Source: CAZMGG01 sp964565715 (GTDB taxonomy: Bacteria > Planctomycetota > UBA1135 > UBA2386). From it: DNA of 28,138 nt. The notes beneath the pieces were generated by a model. The model had not been told where the DNA came from and ran no database searches. It saw only the letters and a program-made list of their open reading frames with translations. A program made the translations under genes and the position numbers. Below are positions 1 to 6,932 of this stretch, one piece after another (position 1 is the stretch's first letter; each line of letters starts with the position of its first letter). The stretch is taken from contig CAZMGG010000072.1 of the NCBI GenBank assembly GCA_964565715.1, positions 1 through 28,138 of the forward strand, given 5' to 3'.

Positions 1-647
1 CGCAGCGACAGCGAGCCGTGCACGGGCACGCCCGGGACCCTGCGCGGGGCGGGTGTCTGCGGTCCGGTGGTCGGCTGGGCCATGGCTGGCGGGTCGCGGG
101 GTGGCGTGGCGGTGGGCAGCAGCCGTTCCAGGGCACCCGCCGCCCGGCCGGTGTCGTCGGCGGGCGACGGCTTGGACGGATCCTGCGGCATGGAGCCCGG
201 TTCCGGGCGGGCCAGCAACGGCGGCACCTGCGGCAGCGGCGCCACCGTGGGGCGCTCGGCGCCGGGCAGCAGCCGGCGCAGCGCCCGCGCCGCCGCCTCG
301 GCCGGATCGAGCGGCTGCGGCAGGAGCGGTGGGCCAGGCTGCACCGCCGCCGGCGGTAGCTCGGGTTCCTGGGCGGGCGTTGGGATCACCGGAGGCGGGG
401 TCGGCGGCTGCTCCGGCACCGTGCCGGTGTTGCCGCCGGGGCCCTTGCGCAGGCCGAGCAGCCGTCGCAGCACGTCGGCGGCCCGATCGGGTTCATCCGG
501 CGGTTTCGGCTGGGGCGGCCGAGGCTGCTGTTGTTGCGGCGGCGGCGGTGGGTCCTGGGCTCGCGCCACCGGGGCACCCAGCAGGCAGCAGAGCGCGGCG
601 GTCGCGCCGCGCGCCGGCCACCGGCGCCGCTGTCCGAGATGCCCCAT
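1..647 (-). CDS. Proline-rich secreted protein, C-terminus cut by window edge
   Basis: I recognise no family. Reading from the ATG at 647 the frame stays open for 215 codons and leaves the window. It begins with a signal peptide: an Arg-rich n-region (RRRWPARG), a hydrophobic core (ATAALCCLLGAPV) and a likely signal peptidase I site after ARA at residue 30. The mature part is mostly proline and glutamine linker (PPPPPQQQQ at 33-41) and looks disordered. Three short predicted helices interrupt it, matching AAxxL[RE]RLL[GP] at residues 56-65, 119-128 and 169-178. The start lies 9 bp after the cytochrome stop codon, so the two genes very likely form an operon; the ribosome-binding site is weak, which fits coupling. 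The signal peptide, the operon position and the absence of stop codons support a real gene. It may be a periplasmic scaffold or a partner of the cytochrome (inference). The missing C-terminus could hold a recognisable domain. Confidence 0.75.
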   Translation of the reverse strand, partial: MGHLGQRRRWPARGATAALCCLLGAPVARAQDPPPPPQQQQPRPPQPKPPDEPDRAADVLRRLLGLRKGPGGNTGTVPEQPPTPPPVIPTPAQEPELPPAAVQPGPPLLPQPLDPAEAAARALRRLLPGAERPTVAPLPQVPPLLARPEPGSMPQDPSKPSPADDTGRAAGALERLLPTATPPRDPPAMAQPTTGPQTPAPRRVPGVPVHGSLSL

Positions 648-656
648 GGCCGCCGT

Positions 657-2132
657 TCAGCGCCGCAGCCCCAGGGACTCCAGGACCGCCGGATCCTCCT
701 CGTTCTCGCTGAGCACGACGTGGCACCGATCGCAGCTGCTGTCGCCCTGCACCGACACGGCGCCGGTCGGCGAGATCTGCTTCGGCCCGAACAGCACCCT
801 GCCGTCGGCGGTGCGATGCTTGCCGTCGTGGCAGCGGAAGCAGCCGGCGTGGCCGGCGAGGTCCTGGTAGGTACCCCAACGCAGGTTGAGGTCGGGGTAG
901 ACGTTGCGGGTCCAGATCCTCGTCACCTGGTCGATGGCCTGCTCCAGCCGCTGGCGGTTCTGCTCGTTGAGCAGGCCGCTCCGGGCATAGGCCTGCTGCA
1001 GGTGCTGGCGGATGCCGTCGGCGGCGCCCTGGCGCGTCCAGTCCGTGTTCAGCGCCTCCATGGCGAAGCGCTTCACGAACGGCAGCTCGCGGGAGATCAG
1101 GCCGGCGGCGATGGCCTCATCCAGGGCCTGGTCAGGCATCTCGAAGGCGTGGCCGGTGCGGTTGTGGCAGTCGGTGCAGTCCATCCGCCGCAGCTGGCCC
1201 TCCGGACGCCGGTGGTCGTGGCCGTCGGCGGCGTAGACCACGGTGCTGCCGTCGGGCTTGCGGACCTGCAGCCACGGGATCTCGCTGCGCTTGTCGTCGG
1301 CGGCCACGTACTCCACGACGGCGTCCGGGTGCACGTGCCAGTGGATGCCCACCGAACGCCCGTCCGGCGCCGTGCCACCGGTGCGCATCAGCAGCACGTT
1401 GGTGTAGCCGCTGACCTTCTCGTCTTCGCGGAAGTGCGGGCGCACCTTCAGCTTGGTGCCGAGGTACTTCTCCGGGTTGTGGCACTGCTCGCAGGTCAGG
1501 TGCGCATCGGCGAGATGCGCCACGGGCGTCGGCACCGGCTTGTGGTAGGTGTCGCGCAGGAACGACACGAGCTGGTTCATGCCGTTCAGCTTGGAATGCA
1601 CGAAACCGCCGGCAGTGGGTTCGACGTGGCACTTCACGCAGTCGACGCGCGAGTGCGGCCCGCGCAGGAACGCGACGTGCTCGGGCTCCATCACCGCGTG
1701 GCAGGCCTTGCCGCAGAACTGCACGGTGCCCATGTAGTGGACGCTGCCGTAGCCGGCGGTGGCGACCGCGGCGAAGTTGATGGCGGTGAGCACCACCACG
1801 GCGCGGGCCAGCTTCATCGGCCGGTCGCCGAGGCTGTCGATGCGCTCCCGCAGGTGCCGCCGGTAGACCAGCAGGCCCGCGGGGACCAGCAGCAGGCCGG
1901 CGACGAAGACCAGGGGCGCCACCACGGCGCCGATCAGGCCGGTGTAGGGGCCAGCCCACACGCCGCCCAGGTTCTGCATGGCGGTGATGGTCAGGAAGCC
2001 CAGTACCGCCAGGGTCATCAGGGCCGCGCCCAGGCTGGTGATCCAGTTGGAGCGGAGCAGCAGGTGCAGCCGCCGCAGGCTGCCCGCGGGCCGGGGACTC
2101 GGGCGGGGGGTGGCCGAAGTGGGGTTGGTCAT
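657..2132 (-). CDS. NapC/NirT-like membrane-anchored hexaheme cytochrome c
   Basis: This is a 491-residue electron-transfer protein, probably a quinol-oxidising or periplasmic electron relay anchored in the cytoplasmic membrane. Three hydrophobic segments (about 33-55, 64-90 and 110-130) precede a periplasmic domain with six heme-binding motifs. The first is C140-X3-C144-H145 (CGKACH) and the other five are CX2CH at 165-169, 214-218, 319-323, 431-435 and 467-471. The stretch FCGKACHAVMEPEH followed by SRVDCVKCH is the NapC/NirT-NrfH signature region; many family members have a single N-terminal TM and four hemes, so this one is extended at both ends. The ATG at 2132 is chosen over an in-frame ATG at 2210 because GAGGAA sits about 11 bp upstream and the hydrophobic N-terminus begins properly there. 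The downstream neighbour, 9 bp away, is the proline-rich secreted protein. The redox partner and substrate cannot be told from sequence. Confidence 0.93.
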   Translation of the reverse strand: MTNPTSATPRPSPRPAGSLRRLHLLLRSNWITSLGAALMTLAVLGFLTITAMQNLGGVWAGPYTGLIGAVVAPLVFVAGLLLVPAGLLVYRRHLRERIDSLGDRPMKLARAVVVLTAINFAAVATAGYGSVHYMGTVQFCGKACHAVMEPEHVAFLRGPHSRVDCVKCHVEPTAGGFVHSKLNGMNQLVSFLRDTYHKPVPTPVAHLADAHLTCEQCHNPEKYLGTKLKVRPHFREDEKVSGYTNVLLMRTGGTAPDGRSVGIHWHVHPDAVVEYVAADDKRSEIPWLQVRKPDGSTVVYAADGHDHRRPEGQLRRMDCTDCHNRTGHAFEMPDQALDEAIAAGLISRELPFVKRFAMEALNTDWTRQGAADGIRQHLQQAYARSGLLNEQNRQRLEQAIDQVTRIWTRNVYPDLNLRWGTYQDLAGHAGCFRCHDGKHRTADGRVLFGPKQISPTGAVSVQGDSSCDRCHVVLSENEEDPAVLESLGLRR

Positions 2133-2262
2133 GGATCGCTCGGTTCCTCGGGAGCGCCTGGTGCGGACCCCCGGACATCCATGACACCCGCCGAGAGCCC
2201 ATGCCGGCATGGGCCGCTGTGCGCAGTCCGCCCTCGCAACCTGCGCAGGGTCTCGGGAGGGG
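2133..2262. other. Intergenic gap with an 18-bp perfect palindrome (2197-2214)
   Basis: This 130-bp gap separates the aminopeptidase stop from the cytochrome start; both genes are on the minus strand. It contains GCCCATGCCGGCATGGGC, a perfect palindrome that can fold as a 7-bp stem with a CCGG tetraloop. No T-run follows on either strand, so it is a poor intrinsic terminator. It could be a weak terminator, an operator upstream of the cytochrome gene, or chance in GC-rich DNA. I see no convincing -35/-10 pair here. Confidence 0.4.
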
Positions 2263-4866
2263 CTACCGCCAGCGGGCGCGGATGCGGACGGTGCGCTGCA
2301 GGCCGTCCAGGGACTGCAGCAGCTTCTTCGCCACGTCCGGCTCGAGGGGCACCGCGGCCCGGAAGGCCTCCACCCGGGCCAGCGCCTCGGGCGTCGCGTG
2401 GGCGTTGACGAAGCCGTCGATCCAGGCCGGCAGGAAGAAGATGCGGCGGTGCTCCTTGATCCAGGGCAGCCGGTCCAGCGCCGGCCGCAGGAACGGCAGC
2501 GTGACGTCCGCCTGGCCGCGCCAGTGGAAGAACGGCAGCGCGTCCTGGGCCCACTGCTCGGGCACGTCGGGGTCGTCGAGCAGGCGGCGGAACATCGCCG
2601 CCTTCTGCGCCGGATCCGGCGTGGCGCAGCTGGCCAGGAAGGCGTCGCGGGCGGTGTCCTCGCCGGCCAGCGCCTGCCGGACGTCGGCGATGGCGGTGCT
2701 GGCCGGATCGCCCGCCAGCAGCGCCGCGGCGGCCAGGAAGCGGTCGGCCTTGCCGGGCGCGAGGCCCGCCGGCAGGTCGGTGGCGGTGGCCACGCGGCGG
2801 CACAGGTCGCGGGTCAGCTCCGGGCTGCCGGACGCGGCCAGGAAGCGGAAGGTCTGCAGTTCGCGACCGGGCAAGCCGTCCTCGAGCTGGGCCAGCAGGC
2901 CATCGGTGACCTGGGTGCGGAGCGCCGTGCCGCGCCGGTCGGGCAGCCAGCGGTCGAGGCAGGTCTGCAGCATGCCCAGCAGGTTGGCATGGGTCTCGGG
3001 ATCGGTCTCGGCGGTGACCTGGCGGGCCACGAGCAACGCCAGTTCCAGCGGATCCAGCTCGGCCTCGCGGACGGCCTCGAACAGCGCCGCGGTGGCTACC
3101 GCGCGGACCAGCGGATCCGGCTCACCCGCCGCGTGCTGCAGCAGGAACGCGCTGCTGACCCCGTCGGGCAGGAACTGGCCGTAGGCCACCGCCCGCGGGT
3201 CGAGCAGCACCGCCCGCGGCGCCGGCCGGCCGTGCAGCTCGGGCACCGGCGTCTCGTCGCCGGTGAGGTCCAACGGCAGCTCCCGACGCGTGCCGTCCTG
3301 CTCCCACACCAGCAGGTGCAGCCGCATGGGCCAGGCGCCGTCGCCGCCGGCCACCGGCCTCTGCCGCACCACGAACTCGACGACGGCGCCGTCGCCGCCG
3401 ATCTTCCACTGCGCACGCACCTGCGGCAGCGAGTCGGCCAGGAGCCAGCGGTCGGACCAGCGGTCGAGCTTCTCGCCGGACGCGGCGGTGAGCGCCTGGG
3501 CCAGGTCGCGCCAGTCGGCGGCGCCGTAGGCGTGCGCCTCCAGGAACCGGCGCAGGCCGCTGCGGAACGGCCCGTCGCCGAGCCGCTGGTGCAGTTCGCG
3601 CAGCACCGCCGGCGCCTTGTTGTAGACGATCGGTCCGTAGGCCGACTTGGCCTCGGCGAGGTTGCCCAGCGCCTGGTAGACCGGCACCGTGCCTGGGGTG
3701 CCGTCCACCTCCTGGGCCCGCGGCTTCACCCGCTGGTGGAAGCGCAGCCAGGCGTGGCTGCCCGGCTCGATGGCGTCGAGACACTGGTAGCTGAGAAAGG
3801 TCGCAAAGCCCTCCTTCAGCCACAGGTCGTCGAACCAGCGCATGGTCACCAGGTTGCCGAACCACTGATGCGCGACCTCGTGGTAGATCAGCGTGCTGCG
3901 GCGGATCAGCTCGGACCGGGTGGGCGCGTGGTCGAACACCAGGGCCTGCTCGCGATAGAAGATCGCGCCGGCGTGCTCCATGCCGCCGTACGGGAAGCCC
4001 GGCAGCAGCACGACGTCGAGCTTGTCGAACGGATAGGGCACACCGCAGCACTCGGCGAGCCAGCGCAGGGCGTTCTCGTGCAGCGCGCGCAGCGCCGGGA
4101 AGTCGCAGCGCTCCACCTCGCCGGGCCGCACCAGCAGGCGGAACGGCGAGGCGCCGTCCATGCCGGCGACCTGCGGCGGCGGCGCCGTGAAATCGTGGAA
4201 GGGACCGGCGGCAAACGCCATCAGGTAGGTGCTGATCGGGCGCGTCGGCTGGAAGCGGAAGCGGCGGCGGCCGTCGGCGATCGCCTCGGGCGAGCCCTCG
4301 GCCGACAGGCCATTCGCCGCCGCGGTCCAGGTGCGCGGCACCTCCAGGGTCAGCGTGAAGCGGCCCTTCAGGTCCGGCTGGTCGAAGCACGGATACAGCC
4401 GGTGCGCGTCCGCCGGCACCACCAGCGTGTAGCAGTACTCACGGCCATCGGTGGCGTCGCGGTAGACGGTGAGCGGCGTGCCGCTCGGCGCCACCGCCGA
4501 CGTGAACGTGGCGCGGAACGAGTTCAGCCCGGGCACGAGTTGGTCCGCGGGCAGGATCAGGTGGCCGTTCACCGCCCGCACGGCGTCGCCATCGCGGCCG
4601 TTCAGGGTGACCTCGGCCAGGTCGTCGCCGGCGAAGTCGAGGACGACCGGCACCGTCGGGGTCTCGTCGGCGAGGCGGAAGCGCACCGTGGCCTCGCCGG
4701 TGACCTTGGCCATGCGTTCCTCGAGGCGGAACAGCAGTTCGTAGTGGCACTCGCCGATCTGCCCGGTCCGCGCCCGGGCCAGGTCCTGGGCGATGCCGGG
4801 GGCCGGATCCTGGGCCGGCAGGGACCCAGCGAAGGCGATGGCGAGGAACGGGGCCGCGGGCCTCAC
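2263..4866 (-). CDS. Secreted M1-family (gluzincin) aminopeptidase
   Basis: This 867-residue zinc aminopeptidase trims N-terminal residues from peptides, probably in the periplasm or outside the cell. A GTG start at 4866 gives a short signal peptide (MRPAAPFLAIAFAGSLPAQ). Then come the M1 N-terminal beta domain (about 35-245, with PCFDQPDLKGRF at 159-170), the exopeptidase loop GGMEH (294-298), the zinc site H329-E330-VA-H333 with the third ligand E352 in LWLKEGFA, and a long helical C-terminal domain. GGMEH replaces the classical GxMEN; related bacterial enzymes also carry this variant. Its GTG shares four bases (GTGA) with the TGA of the radical SAM gene upstream, and GAGG precedes it by 9 bp, so it is probably translated by coupling. 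The same frame stays open upstream inside the neighbour, but there it has no family resemblance. The length is close to that of PepN-type enzymes. Confidence 0.95.
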   Translation of the reverse strand: MRPAAPFLAIAFAGSLPAQDPAPGIAQDLARARTGQIGECHYELLFRLEERMAKVTGEATVRFRLADETPTVPVVLDFAGDDLAEVTLNGRDGDAVRAVNGHLILPADQLVPGLNSFRATFTSAVAPSGTPLTVYRDATDGREYCYTLVVPADAHRLYPCFDQPDLKGRFTLTLEVPRTWTAAANGLSAEGSPEAIADGRRRFRFQPTRPISTYLMAFAAGPFHDFTAPPPQVAGMDGASPFRLLVRPGEVERCDFPALRALHENALRWLAECCGVPYPFDKLDVVLLPGFPYGGMEHAGAIFYREQALVFDHAPTRSELIRRSTLIYHEVAHQWFGNLVTMRWFDDLWLKEGFATFLSYQCLDAIEPGSHAWLRFHQRVKPRAQEVDGTPGTVPVYQALGNLAEAKSAYGPIVYNKAPAVLRELHQRLGDGPFRSGLRRFLEAHAYGAADWRDLAQALTAASGEKLDRWSDRWLLADSLPQVRAQWKIGGDGAVVEFVVRQRPVAGGDGAWPMRLHLLVWEQDGTRRELPLDLTGDETPVPELHGRPAPRAVLLDPRAVAYGQFLPDGVSSAFLLQHAAGEPDPLVRAVATAALFEAVREAELDPLELALLVARQVTAETDPETHANLLGMLQTCLDRWLPDRRGTALRTQVTDGLLAQLEDGLPGRELQTFRFLAASGSPELTRDLCRRVATATDLPAGLAPGKADRFLAAAALLAGDPASTAIADVRQALAGEDTARDAFLASCATPDPAQKAAMFRRLLDDPDVPEQWAQDALPFFHWRGQADVTLPFLRPALDRLPWIKEHRRIFFLPAWIDGFVNAHATPEALARVEAFRAAVPLEPDVAKKLLQSLDGLQRTVRIRARWR

Positions 4867-6839
4867 GGCCGGCGCCTCGGCGGCTTGCCGCCGCGGGCGC
4901 GGGTGCCGGCGTCGCGGGCGTGGACGTAGGTGGGATCGCCCCGCCGGGCGCCGCGGGCCTCGGCGCGCCGCGCCGCCACGGCTTCCTTGGGCGGCTCGGC
5001 CGGGATCAGGCACAGCGGGCCGTCGCCGATCAGGTCCTTGCGCCCCGCCTCCAGCAGCGTCTTCCGCACCACGAACCAGTTCTGCGGCTTGAAGAACTGC
5101 ATCAGGGCGCGCTGCACCTCGCGGTCGCGCAACTTCTTGACGGTGTCCACCGGCCGCATGGTGATCGGGTCCAGCCCGGTGTGGTACATGCAGGTGGCGA
5201 TGTCCATCGGCGCCGGGATGAAGTCCTGCACCTGCCGCGGCCGGTAGCCGCGCTGCTTCAGGAACACCGCCAGCTCGATCATCTCCGGCACGCCGGAGCC
5301 CGGATGCGAGGCGATGAAGTAGGGGATCAGGTACTGCTCCTTGCCGGCCCTGCGGCTGGCCTTCGCGAAGCGCTCGGCGAACTCGTCGAACGTGTGGTGC
5401 GCCGGCTTCTTCATCAGGTCGAGCACCTTGCCGCTGACGTGCTCCGGCGCCACCTTGAGCTGGCCGCCGACGTGATGGCGGGCGAGGTCCTCCAGGTAGC
5501 GCTCGTCCAGCCGCGCCAGGTCCATGCGGATGCCGGACGCGACGCGCACGGTCTTCACGCCCTTCACCGCCCGGGCCTTCGCCATCAGCTCGCGCACCGG
5601 GCCGTGGCTGGTGCCGAGCAGCTTGCACACCGTCGGATGCACGCAGCTCAGCCGGCGGCAGACCTTCTCGACGTCGGGGCGCGAGCAGCGCATCTGGTAC
5701 ATGTTGGCGGTCGGGCCGCCGATGTCGCTGACGTGGCCCTTGAAGTCGGGGTCTGCCGCCATCTGCTCCACCTCGCGGATCACCGATTCCTGGCTGCGGC
5801 TCTGGATGGCGCGGCCCTGGTGCATGGTGATCGAGCAGAACGTGCAGCCGCCGAAGCAGCCCCGCATGATCGTCACCGAGTCGGCGATCATCTGGTGGGC
5901 GGGGATCGCCTCGCGGTAGGACGGATGCGGCTTGCGGGTGAACGGCAGCCCGTAGATGCGGTCCATCCCCTGCTGCGACAGCCCGAGCGCCGGCGGGTTG
6001 ATCACCACGGTGCGGTCGCCGTGGGCCTGGGTCAGGCGGCGGCCGTTGAGCGGGTTGGTCTCGTGGTGCAGCAGCCGCGTCATGGTGGCGAACGCGACCT
6101 TGTCGGCGATCACGTCTTCACAAGAGGGCAGCGCCACGGTCTCGCCCTGCACCCGTTCGTCGCAGCCCTCGGCGTCGAAGCGGTGCGCCGGCAGCGTCTC
6201 GCTGGCGCCGAGCAGGTAGGCGACGCCGCGAAGGTCGCGGCAGTCCTGGATGGTCCGGCCCGCGGCCAGCCGCCGGGCGATCTCGACGATCACCCGTTCG
6301 CCCATGCCGAAGCCGAGCAGGTCGGCCTTGCTGCTCAGCAGGATGCTCGGCCGCACCGTGTCCGACCAGTAGTCGAAGTGGGCGATGCGCCGCAGCGATG
6401 CCTCGACGCCGCCGATCACCACCGGCACGCCCGGGAACGCCTCGCGGCAGCGTTGGGCGTAGACGTTGGTCGGCCGGTCCGGGCGCAGACCGATGCGACC
6501 GCCCGGCGAGTAGGCGTCGTCGTTCCGCCGCTTCCGGTTGGCGGTGTAGTGGTTGATCATCGAGTCCATGTTGCCGGCGCTGACCGCGCAGAAGAGGCGG
6601 GGCCGGGGCATGGCGCGGAACGCGTCGGCGGAGCGCCAGTCGGGCTGCGCCAGCACCGCCACCCTGAAGCCCTCGGCCTCCAGCAGCCGGCAGAGCAGGG
6701 CCGCGGCGAAGGACGGATGGTCGACGTAGGCGTCGCCGCTGACGAACAGCACGTCGGGCTGGTCCCAGCCGCGGGCGCGGACCTCCGCCGGGTCGAGGGG
6801 CGGGAACGGCGCGGGCGGGGTCTGGCAGGGCGACGGCAT
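4863..6839 (-). CDS. ygiQ: YgiQ-family radical SAM protein
   Basis: This 658-residue cytoplasmic iron-sulfur protein belongs to the YgiQ family, whose reaction is unknown. An N-terminal YgiQ domain (about 28-320) contains SGDAYVDHP, VSAGNMDSMINHYT and GGVEASLRR, all family hallmarks. The radical SAM core follows, with C328-X3-C332-X2-C335 (CFGGCTFC) for the 4Fe-4S cluster. After it come SDIGGPTANMY, the PEHVSG segment and a C-terminal DUF3362-like region (KKPAHHTF, then FFKPQNWFVVRK). The tail is basic and disordered. The ATG at 6839 has no Shine-Dalgarno sequence, but a TATCAT hexamer ends 10 bp upstream, which would give an almost leaderless mRNA. The gene overlaps the M1 aminopeptidase start by four bases. 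The length is in the family's normal range and the key residues are intact. Confidence 0.95.
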   Translation of the reverse strand: MPSPCQTPPAPFPPLDPAEVRARGWDQPDVLFVSGDAYVDHPSFAAALLCRLLEAEGFRVAVLAQPDWRSADAFRAMPRPRLFCAVSAGNMDSMINHYTANRKRRNDDAYSPGGRIGLRPDRPTNVYAQRCREAFPGVPVVIGGVEASLRRIAHFDYWSDTVRPSILLSSKADLLGFGMGERVIVEIARRLAAGRTIQDCRDLRGVAYLLGASETLPAHRFDAEGCDERVQGETVALPSCEDVIADKVAFATMTRLLHHETNPLNGRRLTQAHGDRTVVINPPALGLSQQGMDRIYGLPFTRKPHPSYREAIPAHQMIADSVTIMRGCFGGCTFCSITMHQGRAIQSRSQESVIREVEQMAADPDFKGHVSDIGGPTANMYQMRCSRPDVEKVCRRLSCVHPTVCKLLGTSHGPVRELMAKARAVKGVKTVRVASGIRMDLARLDERYLEDLARHHVGGQLKVAPEHVSGKVLDLMKKPAHHTFDEFAERFAKASRRAGKEQYLIPYFIASHPGSGVPEMIELAVFLKQRGYRPRQVQDFIPAPMDIATCMYHTGLDPITMRPVDTVKKLRDREVQRALMQFFKPQNWFVVRKTLLEAGRKDLIGDGPLCLIPAEPPKEAVAARRAEARGARRGDPTYVHARDAGTRARGGKPPRRRP

Positions 6840-6849
6840 CGGGGCGGGG

Positions 6850-6855
6850 ATGATA
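6850..6855 (-). promoter_or_regulatory. Candidate -10 hexamer TATCAT for the radical SAM gene
   Basis: On the minus strand TATCAT (one mismatch to TATAAT) ends 10 bp before the ATG at 6839. No good -35 lies 16-18 bp further upstream. If used, transcription would start only a few bases before the ATG, giving a near-leaderless message, which agrees with the absence of a Shine-Dalgarno sequence. This is a sequence match only. Confidence 0.35.
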
Positions 6856-6879
6856 GCGGATGCGCCCGCCGGTACATGG

Positions 6880-6907
6880 CGCGGGCCGGCGCGATGGCCG
6901 GCCCGCG
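6880..6907 (-). terminator. Hairpin after the downstream PKD/LamG gene
   Basis: This is a perfect 11-bp GC-rich stem (6880-6890 with 6897-6907) and a 6-nt loop, 25 bp after the TAG of the gene at 6933. There is no T-run after it, so it is not a classical rho-independent terminator. It may act as a U-less terminator or as a 3'-end stabilising structure. A near-copy stands in the same place after the paralogous gene (9296-9325). Confidence 0.55.
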
Positions 6908-6932
6908 GCGGTCGTTCAGGGCAGGTGTCTGG

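Noticed and set aside
2209..4929. Plus-strand open frame of 906 codons
   Set aside because: Antisense to the M1 aminopeptidase, which carries all catalytic motifs; the antisense product has no recognisable feature.
4867..5628. Longer N-terminus for the M1 aminopeptidase
   Set aside because: The frame is open but overlaps the conserved radical SAM coding region, resembles nothing, and would bury the signal peptide that begins at the GTG at 4866.
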